From Bettongia penicillata ogilbyi (taxonomy: Eukaryota; Chordata; Mammalia; Diprotodontia; Potoroidae): 64,000 nt of DNA. The position numbers were made by a program, and so were the translations under genes. A model generated the notes under the pieces. The model was not told the origin of the DNA and did no database searches. It worked only from the letters and a program-made list of their open reading frames with translations. Below are positions 1 to 9,850 of the stretch, piece by piece (the stretch's first letter is position 1; each line of letters starts with the position of its first letter). Location of the stretch: NCBI GenBank assembly GCA_023548195.1, contig JAJHZJ010000694.1:248001-312000 (forward strand). Reading direction: 5' to 3'.

Positions 1-2050
1 TTGCTTCTGTCTATCACCTCCCCTAGTATGCCCTCTTTTCTGTCAGTCTCCACCTATTTCCCTCCGCTTTACTTAATCTCTTCCCCTCCTACTTTTCTGT
101 CAAGTAATAATAGATTTCTATGTTCAACTGTTTATGTGGTAATGAAAATAGGTTCAAACAATTCCTCTCATCCAATCTCCCATATTCCCTCTGCTATAAT
201 TGGTTTGTTGTGCCTCTTTATATGAAATAATTTACCCCATTCTACCTCTCCCTTCCTTTTGCACCCAGTGTACTCCTCTTTCTCATGCCTTAATTATTTT
301 TATGTCATTCCCTCAAATTCACCTTATACCCATACCTCTGTCTATGTATATTCCTTCTAACTATCTTATTAGTCATAAAATTTTTAAGACTTCCCATGTG
401 TGGATGTAAAACAGTTGAATTCCACTGAATCTCTTACATTTTCTTTTCCCCTTTTCCCTTTTTAGGCTTCTCTTGGGTCTTGATATGGGTGATCAAAATT
501 TTTGTTCAATTTTGGTTTTCTCCTTCTCAAAGTGTGAAATCTTTTTATTTCATTGAATGACAATTTTTCCCTTGAAGTGTTAAACTTAATTTCACAAGGT
601 AGGTGATTCTTGGTTGTAGTCCTAGCTCCTTTACTTTCCAGAAGATCATGTTCCAATCCTTTAATGTTGTGGCTGCTGATGTGTCATCCTGATTCTGTCT
701 CCCTGATATTTGACATTTCTTTCTGGTCACTTGCAGTATATTTTTCATGACCTGATAGTTCTGAAGTTTAGCTATTATGTTCCATGAAGTTTTTATTTGG
801 GGCAATTGGTAGCTCCTTTCAATGTCTATTTTGCTTTCTGTTTCCAGAACATCAGGGAAGTTTTCCTTGATAATTTCTTGAAAGATGATGTTCAGGTCCT
901 CCTTTTGATTATTGCTTTCAGGTATTCCAGTGAGTCTGACATTGTCTTTCTTGGATCTATTTTCCAGGTTAACTGGAGGTATTTTACATTTTGTTCCATT
1001 TTTTTCATTCTTTTGAATTTGTTGGATTGATTCTTAATATCTCATAGAGTCATTAGCTTCCACTTGCCCAATTCTAACTTTTCTTCTTCCAAACTGTTGA
1101 CTCTTTTCTTCATAATTTTCTTGTCACTCTCATTTCTTTTCCCAATTTTTCTTCTACCTCTCTTATATGATTTTAAGCTCCATTTTTAGCCCTTCTAGGA
1201 GTTCCTTCTGGACTTGAGACCACTTCCAGTTTTTCTTTGGGGTTTTACCCATAGGTATTTTGACAATGGTGTCCTCTTTTAAGTTTGTGTCTTGACCTTC
1301 CCGGCCACCATAATAGCTTTCGATGGTCAGATTCTCTCTTTGATGTTTTCTGCTCATCTTTTTTGAATTTTTCACTTTCTTTTAAATCTGAGCTCTGTTC
1401 CTAGGGTAGAAGGGGCATTGTCTCAGGCTTCTTGTGCAAGGGGCTAAAGGCTCTGGTTGTTTGCCTAGTGCTGCACTGATGTTGTCCTGAAGCCCACAGA
1501 GGACCCTCAACTCTGGTGTTGCATGGTGGGAGTGCAGTGCAGGGTGGCTGGTGCTGCTGGAGGCTATAGTGCTCTAAGCGGTAGCTTAGCTGGTACTGAG
1601 ACACATCCTAGTGTTGGTGTCTGGTGTGTGCTGAGGAGGGCAGGGTGTTTGCATATTTCCCTGGGGCTACACTGAAGCACACATTGGTCTAGTCACTGGC
1701 AGCTGCCTGTTTGCCCAGGGCTATGCTCAAGCACATAATGATTCTCAGAGCTGGAGTCTGTCTGTTCCCCTGACTATACTGAGGTATATCGGGAGGGGGG
1801 TCCTAGTGTTGGTGTTTGCCTGCTCTCCCACACTGGGGCTCAGGATCCCCCATGGGTTTGCTGAGGTGGCGTTTGCTGGGATGCTTCCTTGTACTGGACT
1901 GTGTTACCCTTTTACTAGAGTAAGGCAGTCCTTTAATGTACTGTTATAGAGGGTATTTTCTTAGAGTTGGCTCCTAAAAAAAGGAAAATTATTAGGGCTT
2001 GGAGAGTTTAACACTTGTAAAGTATTTACTCCTCTACGACCATGTTTTGA
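1..2050 (-). mobile_element. HAL1-like half-L1 retrotransposon, runs off the left edge
   Basis: Read on the minus strand, this has the order of a half-L1: a GC-richer 5' UTR (about 2050-1376), an ORF1 remnant (1375-462), then a purine-rich 3' UTR (461-1) with no ORF2 between them. The 3' UTR aligns, in reverse complement, with the plus-strand element at 62530-62890 over at least 250 bases; shared words include 'atggggtaaattat' against 'atggggcaaattat', and 'gacagaagcaa' against 'gtcagaagcaa'. The 5' edge is placed near 2050 because 'gtcgtagaggagta' resembles an L1 5' start; this is inferred. Stops and frameshifts make it inactive. The true 3' end lies outside the window. Confidence 0.75.
462..1375 (-). 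pseudogene. Decayed LINE-1 ORF1 (RNA-binding ORF1p) remnant
   Basis: ORF1p is the trimeric RNA-binding chaperone of L1. The minus strand keeps three recognisable parts. The N-terminal start is at 1375 (MKNSKKMSRKHQREN, Lys/Arg-rich). A Glu/Lys-rich stretch at about 1160-850 would be the coiled coil. The RRM and C-terminal domain lie at about 805-462, with ILQVTRKKCQISGRQ followed by KVKELGLQPRITYLVKLSLT and, in another frame, KFNTSREKLSFNEIKRFH, ending in a stop at 462. The length of about 305 codons fits the family, but the pieces lie in different frames with several internal stops, so no protein can be made. Confidence 0.75.
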
Positions 2051-2394
2051 GAATCACATGGGTGGGTGACGCCCTACATGGCGTAACTTAAAGAATAAAC
2101 AAGTATTCCTGAATAGGCCACTGTACACATAAACATTTTTTTCCATTCCATTTCAATTTCAGTCATAATGCCTGAAATCCCATCATGAAGGATTCATGTA
2201 AAATACAATTATTCCTAATTGGTAATACCTTGAACATCATTAGCTTTGTAACAGTTAATGCCAGGCAACTAGCTGACAGAGGGAAGACCTTTGGGAATGG
2301 AAAGAGAAATGATTTAGACATCCAGAAGATAAAGAGAATGTGAGCGAGAAAGAAAAGGGGGCATAATAAGAGACAGGAAGTATCAAAGGCAAAC
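2051..2394. other. No feature recognised
   Basis: Unique-looking AT-rich sequence. No repeat family or reading frame is apparent. Confidence 0.4.
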
Positions 2395-2640
2395 TTCAGA
2401 GCTTTGACTACGATTAGACCCAGAGATGAGTGGGAGTCGGCTCAAACAGGCTCAAAAAAAACCTATTGCTAAATTTTCAGCATGAACATTTATACCTCTC
2501 AAATTAACAACCTACAGATCGGGGCTTGATTTATTACTTTGGTAATTTCTAGACTTAAGAAAGTGAAAGAGAAAATATTAATTATTAAACTAAGCTTAAA
2601 AGCGTATTGAGCAAACATTTTTCTTCCAGATAGCCAGCTG
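2395..2640. repeat. Unclassified dispersed repeat, copy A
   Basis: Aligns with 7790-8015 in the same orientation. Shared landmarks in order: 'agtcggctca' against 'agtcagctca', 'gaacatttatacctc' against 'gagcatttatgcctc', 'ggcttgatttatt' against 'ggtttgatttatt', 'ctagacttaaga' in both, and a 'ctgttaaa'/'ttgttaaa' end. It looks like an old mammalian or marsupial repeat. I cannot name the family or assign its sense strand, and both ends are approximate. Confidence 0.55.
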
Positions 2641-3720
2641 TTAAACCAGAACAACCCTTGTTAGAGAGGAGACAGAACACTGAATGGGAGAAACAAAGGG
2701 AAAGACGGTTTAGCTGTATCCCAAGCTAATGTATAATCAAGCTGGAAATAGAAGCTGGGGCTAGACTGCAAAGGGCTAATAGCCAAACAGAGGGGTTTAT
2801 ATTTTATCATAGAGAAAATAAAAGTCACAGGAGTTTCTGGAGTACCACAGCGACATGACCAGATCTGAACTTCAGGAAAATCCCTTTGGAAGCGTAAAGA
2901 GGAAGAATTAGAGGGGAAGGGCATTGGGGTAGGGTGGCCAAGTCGGTGACAACTGAAATAATTTAGACAAGCGGTGATGAGGGAACAAAATAAAACAGTA
3001 CTTGTATGAGCGATGAGAGGAAGGTGGATAAAAGAAATGTTGTGGAGGCAAAGATGGCAAGTTTTAAGAACTGTGTGGATGTGCGGTAATGTTGGCAATA
3101 AAGAGTAAAGGAAAATAACAATGAAGTTATGAAGTTGACACGCTAGAACTTTGGGATTTCCTCAACAGAAATAGGGAGATCTGGTAGAGGGTGGGCATAA
3201 GGGAAAAGATAATAAGCTCTTTTTTTGGAAATATTGAGGTTGAAATCTCTCAGGAAAATCCAATTGGAAATGTCTAATAAGTAGCTGATGATAAAGGAAT
3301 GAAATACAAGAAAGAGACTGAGGCTGGATATGATCTGCGAGATATCTGTAGCAAGATGATGAGGTCACCAAGAATAAGAACGTCAGAGAAGATTTAGGAT
3401 AGAAGCTTGGGGGACAATCCACAGTTACTAGCTATGGTATAAACCGAGAACTGAGAAGACACAGCAGAAAAGCCAGTATTCAAAAAAAAATAGAAAGGAA
3501 AAAGTGGCTAATAGGAGATTGTACTCAAAGGTGTCAGATGCAGAGAGGTCAATGGAAATGAAAAAAGCCACAGAAAAAAACTGGCATGCATTGATCTCTT
3601 CTCTTTGTTCAATTCCAAAGCAACATAGGGCTTTTTTAGGACACATTCTGGCAAAGAAAATGGGGAGAAAGCAAGTATGCCAAATCATCTAGCAGTGTAG
3701 ATGAGCATAATGGTTCCATT
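2641..3720 (-). mobile_element. LINE-2 (L2) fragment with reverse-transcriptase codons
   Basis: The minus strand encodes broken pieces of L2 ORF2. Near 3600 is ISIDLSASDTFEYNLLLATF, a decayed form of the RT motif LDLSAAFDTVDHSLLL. Near 3260-3170 is HFQLDFPERFQPQYFQKKSL, equivalent to the L2 'HLKLNMSKTELI' segment. Near 2990 is FCSLITACLNYFSCHRL, equivalent to 'HALITSRLDYCNSLL'. Frames shift between the pieces. The 145-codon frame at 3098-2661 is the longest in the window and is simply an L2 relic. The 3' UTR is not recognisable. Confidence 0.8.
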
Positions 3721-4285
3721 TATTATTTAAGAAAAACAACCAATGACAAGTGAATGAAGTGCTTCCTTGGACATTGAGACGACTGATTTCATATAAATCG
3801 ATACCGAGTGCTATAAAATGTCAGAAAATACCAAATGAGGAGAAAAGGATCAATAGATAACCTAGGAATTAAATGAGTGATGAATCATCTTTACCAACTA
3901 AGATAAATTCCACTATGAAAACTTTGTCAAAGTAACAAGCAGACTCTGACTTAAAACCACAAAATTAAGTTAATTCACATATGAGGTTCAGAGAGGTCAC
4001 TTCCAACATAGAATGTTGTTAATGTTTTCAAAGGAAGAAAAATTCATGAGAAAGTTACACACAAAGAAATGAACTCAAACTTACTATCTGCCGATTGAAG
4101 AACAATAGTTTTTAGGAATATAAGTAAAAATGAAAATTATTTAGGTAGATATAGATATATAATATTTCTTAGTCCAGTTATGTCCCTAAAATTTAACCCA
4201 TCCCCTTAAGCTACATATAGATAATGCGTATTTAAAATCAGCACCTATTTGGAACAAAATCAATACATCAAAATAGTAGGGGGGC
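3721..4285. other. No feature recognised
   Basis: AT-rich single-copy-looking DNA. No repeat or coding signal recognised. Confidence 0.4.
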
Positions 4286-4495
4286 ATAGCCTAGCAGGGT
4301 AGAATTAACAATAGAGTTGGAAAACCTTCCTGTGCTACTTGGAAGCTGTCTGACCCAGGACAAACCACTTAAACTTGACTTGGTGGTATAATTACTTGCC
4401 CTGACTGTTTCATGGGGTTGTTGAATATTTAAAATGCAATAATATAAAAATACTTTGTAACCCCAAAGTTACAAATTATTATTCATAACTAATAA
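4286..4495 (+). mobile_element. MIR/CORE-SINE remnant
   Basis: A degenerate tRNA-headed CORE-SINE: 'gcatagcctagcagggtaga' head, 'gacccaggacaaaccactta' in place of 'gaccctgggcaagtcactta', the 'catggggttgttga' core, then 'aaaatactttgtaa'. About 25-30% diverged by eye. Confidence 0.6.
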
Positions 4496-4884
4496 ATATA
4501 GCCCTGAAAAAGAAATCGCTATATCAGACTATTTTAATTTCTTTCCTCACATGCAAACATATATAAAAGTACCCTTGGTGGCACCAAAATTTGATTATGC
4601 TTAATTTTCCCCAATAGAATTTTTTTAAAACATGAAATTGTTTCTGAAATGCTCACTCAGCATTTCCAAATGCAGTGTAGTTTGCAAGTCTTCAGAGAAT
4701 TCTGGATTGTAGCATGTTGTGCCCTTTAGGAGCTGAATCAGTTCTCGAATCCAAACACCCATTAAAAAGAACCATTCTTCTACATGGTCACATGGTTCAA
4801 GTTCTCCTAAGTGTCTGTCAACCCTTCAAACAGAAAAGAATATGGAAAGATTACTCTTTCCCAGATTCACAGTGGAATAATAGG
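4496..4884. other. No feature recognised
   Basis: AT-rich sequence without a recognisable repeat. A 62-codon frame at 4714-4902 has no family resemblance. Confidence 0.4.
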
Positions 4885-4990
4885 AACAGGGATCTAAAGT
4901 GAGAAGAGACTTCAGAGGCCATTTAGTCTAACTCCCGATTTTTAAAAATGTGGAGATTGAGGCACAGGGAATTTAAATGGCTTGGCTTTG
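4885..4990 (-). mobile_element. MIR/CORE-SINE or L3-tail fragment
   Basis: 'cttcagaggccatttagtct' followed by 'gatttttaaaaatgtggaga' and 'tgaggcacaggga' matches the common 'cctcagaggtcatctagtcc ... acagatgaggaaactgaggc' segment shared by old mammalian SINEs and L3-associated repeats. Short and decayed. Confidence 0.5.
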
Positions 4991-5014
4991 CCAATATTCT
5001 TCTATTCACCAAGT

Positions 5015-5650
5015 TAATAACCTCAGTGCTATTCTTGACTTTTCACCCTGACCCTAATAGCCAAAGTCAAATGTAACATTACCATGTCTACTTCTATGGG
5101 ATTATCTCACATTTAACCCCTTATTTCTACCCACATAGCCACCACCTTAGCTCAGATCCTCATTTACTCTCATTTAGACAAATAGAATGACTCCTGATTG
5201 GTCTATATACCAATGAGTCTCTTTCCAATACAGTCCATCCTCCACAAAACTGGACAAAGTGATTTTCCCTAAGCATAAATCTAAATATCCCACTGTCCTA
5301 CTCAATAAACTCCAAGAATTCCCTATGACCTTTAAGATAAACTCCTCAGTTTGACTTTTAAAGGCCTTCACAACCTGGCCCCAATCTCTCTCCTCTCATT
5401 ATATATAATTCCCTTTTATAACCTCAATGGTTCAGCCAAATTGACCTTCCTCTGTTTCTGACACATTTCTTTACCTTTGTACTCACCATTGCTCAATGTC
5501 TGGAAGGCACACCTGCTCACCTCTACCACCTAGAATCCTTCACTTCCTTCAATATGCTGCTTATACAGCACCTTTCCTGATAGCATCCTAATGTCTACCT
5601 TTGCTAATGGGCTTTGATTTATTCTGTATATGTTTGCTTTCTGTATACTT
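5015..5650 (+). mobile_element. LINE-2 (L2) 3' fragment, plus strand
   Basis: Pyrimidine-rich L2 ORF2 C-terminus and 3' UTR. Landmarks are 'aaaggccttcacaacctggc', 'cctttcctgatagcatcc' and 'ttctgtatatgtttgctttc' before the end near 5650. It meets a minus-strand L2 tail to tail. Confidence 0.8.
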
Positions 5651-6130
5651 ATCAATCAATTCAAAACTATTGATTAAATACCAACTAGGTGCCCAATGCT
5701 GTGCTAGGATCTCAGGATACAAGGACAAAAACATGAACTGATCCCCACGCAAAATGAGCTAATATTCTAATGGAGGAAACAAGTATATGTAAAAATATGT
5801 ACAACATATATGCACATATATTTAACAAATGCATATATACATTCAGATATAGATATACATACATGTATATATGTATGTATGTGTACACATGTGTTTATAT
5901 GTATATACATATACGAAAATGGTTAAATACAAGGTAGTTTGGGGAGGGGGTGAAAACAATTAGAGGAAACAGGAAAAAATTCATGCAAAAGATGGTGTCT
6001 GAAGTGTATCTGAGAGGAAAAAAGAAACTATGAGGCTTAGCATATGGCAGCTGGTCATATAACAAAGAAATATGACTGACACGTGTAGCACAAAGAGACA
6101 TCTGATCTGAAATTTGGTCCAACTCATCTC
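5651..6130 (-). mobile_element. LINE-2 (L2) 3' end, minus strand
   Basis: Begins with the reversed L2 terminal words 'atcaatcaattcaaaac' and 'tgctgtgctaggatctcagg', then 'aatattctaatggaggaaac' and 'gttaaatacaaggtagttt'. A TA-rich microsatellite (5775-5920) interrupts it. The inner part (about 6010-6130) is too decayed to bound well. Confidence 0.75.
5775..5922. repeat. TA/CATA-rich microsatellite
   Basis: Imperfect alternation of tatatg, catata and tgtatg units (for example 'tacatgtatatatgtatgta'), lying inside the minus-strand L2. Confidence 0.85.
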
Positions 6131-6234
6131 CACAAGAGATTTCAATTTCCTTTTTTGTGCGTGGTTAGTAGAAGAAGGGCCATACTTGCACCTCTAACCT
6201 AATGAGAAAAAGTCAGGTAGGATCCACAAATTAT

Positions 6235-6650
6235 ACTGCCGTCAGTCAACAAAAATGTAAGTGACTACCATGTGCCAGGGAGGTGCCTACTATGTGCTAG
6301 GAGATACACAGAAAACAAAACAGTCCTTGTTCTTCAGGAGTTCAGTCCAACGGGGGAAACAACATGCAGGCAACTATGTTCAAACCAGCTATGTACAAGA
6401 TAAATTGGAAATAATCAATAGAAGTGAGACACAAGAGTCAAGGTGGTTTAGGAAAAGTTTCCGGTAGAAAAAGTAGGATTTTAACTGAGACTTGAAGGAA
6501 TCCAGGAGGCAGAAAATAAGGACAGAAAAAATTCCAGGCATGAGGGAAAGCCGGTGAAAACGCCAGTAGTCAGAGATTGTCTCATTGTGCTTCTGTCTCC
6601 AAAATAAATGAATAAAAGATATCTGGTTAGAACTATATCTACCACACATC
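6235..6650 (-). mobile_element. LINE-2 (L2) 3' end, minus strand
   Basis: Carries the reversed L2 tail: 'ctactatgtgctaggagata', 'gtccttgttcttcaggagtt', 'tccaacgggggaaacaacat', 'gatttta' and 'acttgaaggaatccaggagg', then 'ttccaggcatgagggaaagc'. It is in the same orientation as the L2 just upstream. Confidence 0.8.
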
Positions 6651-7230
6651 TAATAATGGTAAATTAAAGGGAATGATTTTAAAAGGTTCATAATAAAATG
6701 TGCTTTCCCTGATCACTCTCAGGGGAAAGGGAGGGTAACACCTTACTGTCACCATGTTCGCTAACCTATCAGCAAACACTTGTTTCCCCAAAATCATGAA
6801 TAGCTAGCAAACCTCTTCAACAAAGTAAACAGAAAGCAGAAAATGAGGAAGTTTCATAGATTAGAATAATTTTTTTAAAACTCCACAGAGGTAAATAAGC
6901 AATTTCACCCATGGGAGTCTTCTCTTGGAATTCCCTAGGGTTTTAGGCATAAGGAATTAAGGGACATTCCCCACATGTCTATGACTCTGGAATGATCTAC
7001 AGTTCACCATGCAAAAATCCATTCTTGCTTCTTTATGCCACTTATCTGAATCTTCCAACAATCTGATGTCCTGCTACCTTCATATACACACCATGCCTGT
7101 GATAGTTGGCTCAGAGTTCTTTCAGGCAATAGTTACATCTTCTTGCAGTACAGAAAATATCATACCCATTGTCACAAGGTGGTCCATCAGGAAAACTGCA
7201 TAGGGCTTGGATGAAAGTAAGGTATACTGT
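6651..7230. other. No feature recognised
   Basis: No repeat or gene recognised. Confidence 0.4.
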
Positions 7231-7390
7231 CTCTCCCAATATAATATAATCTCCTTGAGGATAAAGCTCCCTTGGTGGGTGGAGGGGGAATGGGAAAGTG
7301 ATATGAAAAGTCGTATGTTCTTAGTTGCCTAGCAGAGTTCCTGGCACTTAGCATATACTTAATATACATGTTGACCCATTGGCCAAATCC
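7231..7390 (+). mobile_element. LINE-2 (L2) 3' terminus
   Basis: 'ataatctccttgaggataaa' and 'gttcctggcacttagcatat' match the plus-strand L2 end ('atgtaagctccttgagggca ... gcacagtgcctggcacatag'). A G-rich stretch replaces the middle. Confidence 0.6.
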
Positions 7391-7789
7391 ACACAAATGG
7401 GAAGCAATCAAAGAAAAACTTGAACTTAGATCCTCTGCTCCCAGAACCAATGTTTGGTCCACCAAACCATCTGACCCCTAAACCATACTTAACACATCAA
7501 TCTAATCCAAAGGCTTCTAGATATAGATTACTAGGCATAATGACAGTTCAACACAAGAAGTATCCATAATACCTTTGATGACATTTAATAAAGCCATAGT
7601 CCTTGAACCAGGGTATTGACTTTCTTAAAAGCTATATACATATATATACTTCTTCAGATAGATTTAAAAAGCTCTGTATGGTCTAAGGTTAAACAAAGAG
7701 AGAGACACAAAATGATTCTCAGGAGACTCATGCCAATATGTTGAGAAATAGGCGGCATGCTAGAAACCCTTCTGGTAAAGAAGATATAC
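7391..7789. other. No feature recognised
   Basis: No repeat or gene recognised; a short TA run lies at 7633-7649. Confidence 0.4.
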
Positions 7790-8015
7790 AAGTAGGAGTA
7801 GTCTAGAGTCAGCTCATGCCAGCTGAGCCAATCATTCAATTTTTAATGTGAGCATTTATGCCTCAGAAATCAGGCAGTGCTACAAACCAGGGTTTGATTT
7901 ATTGTTTTGTGACTGTCAACTCTAGACTTAAGACAGTGATGATAAAAGTTAATAATGAATATTAAACTTACAAGTGTGACCTGGATACATTTTTTGGAGA
8001 GCTGATTGTTAAACA
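7790..8015. repeat. Unclassified dispersed repeat, copy B
   Basis: Same family and orientation as 2395-2640. This copy is slightly better preserved: 'gtcagctcatgccagctgag', 'gagcatttatgcctcagaaa', 'agggtttgatttattgtttt', 'ctctagacttaagacagtga', then 'aatgaatattaaactta'. Confidence 0.55.
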
Positions 8016-8189
8016 TTTAACTTATACACGAATGCATCCAAAGAAAAAGGATAAAGAAGGGATATTCAAGAAGAAAATGCTCAAGTCTATGAAGATAGTG
8101 GTAGATATAAGGCAGACCCATTCAAGAGAAGCTGGATATTTCTATTAAACAATTGTTCTAAGGGAAATAATCCTAGACACTTCTGTAAA

Positions 8190-8345
8190 TTAAACTTTTC
8201 AAAGAGATTTTCACCCTTTATCTCATTTAATTCTCACAAGAGCTCCATGGAGAACAAATTTTATTATCCCCAACTGACATATGAAGAAAATAAGACCCAG
8301 AGAAGACAAGTTCCTGTCATATGAAAAAAGGATTCAATTTTTTCC
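8190..8345 (-). mobile_element. MIR fragment
   Basis: 'tttatctcatttaattctca' and 'aagagctccatggagaacaa', followed by 'ttattatccccaactgacat' and 'taagacccagagaagacaag', form the reversed MIR core. Confidence 0.7.
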
Positions 8346-9165
8346 AAATAATTCCCAAGGGCAGAGAATGTGGATGTTACATGAAAGAACATTTCACATC
8401 AAAATAAAGAAGAATTTCTAAAAATTAGGAATTTCCAAAGATAAAAGAGGTTGTCTTGTTGACAAGTGAATGTCACTAGATGTATAGAAAGATCAGATCA
8501 CCAGTTCTCAGGAATGATGTAAAAAGTTTGAGCTAGGTATTCTTTAAAAGTATCTCTCAATACGAGATTCTATAATTATGTAAGGTACTTCATTTATTGG
8601 ATTTGAAAACAGAGATTCCATTGGCTATGTTCAACGAGCAAGTAGGGACCTTGATTTCAACCTAATCACCTGAAATGTCTTCATGTTTCCTTGGCTCTCA
8701 GCCCCTTTTACACCCATCTTCTTCTCTCTTCCTTAGATAGGAGTATGCGGGGGTGGAGGCAGGGGTGAAAGTGCTCTTAGTTATCTAGAAACAGCAGAGG
8801 AAAGATTGGTAAACACATACATCAAGACTTAGGGATGATTTGAGCAAAAGCTTCCCAGGAAAGGAACTGTGTTCCCTAAACTGCCTGACCTTCAGCAACA
8901 ACAGAGCTCTCTGTATATAAAAGGTGCACAATAATTATTTATCCAGATACATATTGCCCCTTCAGATACTACTCATCTATCTAAATCTGTTATTCCAATT
9001 CAAACTCAGGTTGAATTGACTATCCCCATATTTTTTTCTCCTGGTGATAGAGGGTCAAATATGCCTTTTTATCAGCCTCCTGAGAAACTTCAAAGATGGT
9101 TACAAAAATTCACATTTCTTGAAAAACTGTCACCAGATCAGTTTTCCTTGATCTCACTGTTTCTG
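8346..9165. other. No feature recognised
   Basis: No repeat family or coding signal recognised, apart from a possible L2-like 'ggtgcacaataattattta' at about 8922. Confidence 0.4.
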
Positions 9166-9210
9166 ATACCACACCCACACACCCACCCCCACACCCATAC
9201 ACACACATAT
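9166..9210. repeat. CACAC-type microsatellite
   Basis: Imperfect (CACAC/CCCA)n, 'ccacacccacacacccaccc' and onward. Confidence 0.9.
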
Positions 9211-9324
9211 CAAAACTGCTTATAAACAGATCCAAACAGATCCAAATGCCTTTAGCATGACTCTAAAGAAACAAAATGGAGAAAGGTAATGTTAAAATTG
9301 CACTAATATCTAAGTAGAGATGAA

Positions 9325-9385
9325 AAGGAGATGGCACCTGACACATAATAAAGAGGTGCCTCATAAATATTTGGTAAAAAATGTA
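9325..9385 (+). mobile_element. MIR/L2 3' tip
   Basis: 'gatggcacctgacacataat' and 'aggtgcctcataaatatttg' match the common end 'gtgcctggcacatagtaggtgctcaataaatatttg'. Confidence 0.6.
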
Positions 9386-9424
9386 TGGTATTGGGGGTTA
9401 GGAAGGAAAGCAATGATCATCTTA

Positions 9425-9710
9425 CACTTTGGGGGTTGATTTTACATTTACAAAACTTTCCTCATCATAGGTAGCGTTTACATAGTGCTTGAAGGTTTGC
9501 AATATTTTTTACCATCATTATTACCTCGTTTGATTCCTAACAACCTTGAAGATAGGGGCTTATTATCATTCCCATTTTACAGGTGAGGAAACTGAGGCAG
9601 GTAGTAAAATGTCACACCACTAATAACTGTCTGAAACCACATTCGAACTTGTGTCCTCCTAACTCTACATCCTATCCATGGCACCACCAAGCAGGCAGGA
9701 TATTTCTTGC
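9425..9710 (-). mobile_element. Marsupial CORE-SINE (MIR-like), near full length
   Basis: Reversed order: 'gtttacatagtgcttgaagg', 'tttgcaatattttttac', 'cattttacaggtgaggaaac', 'tgaggcaggta', a B-box-side 'cattcgaacttgtgtcctcc', and a tRNA-head end 'ccatggcaccaccaagcagg'. Confidence 0.75.
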
Positions 9711-9850
9711 AAGTATTCCCATTTTATATACAAGGGAGCTATGAGTCAGAAAATTGAAGTAACCTGACTTGATTTACCCAAGCCCACAGAACCACTGACC
9801 CATTCAAACCCAAGTCCCCTCTCTCCATGCCCAGCACTTTTTCCCACTAT
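9711..9850 (-). mobile_element. MIR fragment
   Basis: 'cattttatatacaagggagc' and 'ttcaaacccaagtcccctct' followed by 'cagcactttttcccactatg' are the reversed MIR central and head parts. It abuts another CORE-SINE in the same orientation. Confidence 0.6.

Noticed and set aside
1376..2050. GC-richer region considered as a CpG island or gene promoter
   Set aside because: It lies directly upstream of the minus-strand ORF1 and fits an L1-type 5' UTR; CpG is rare in it.
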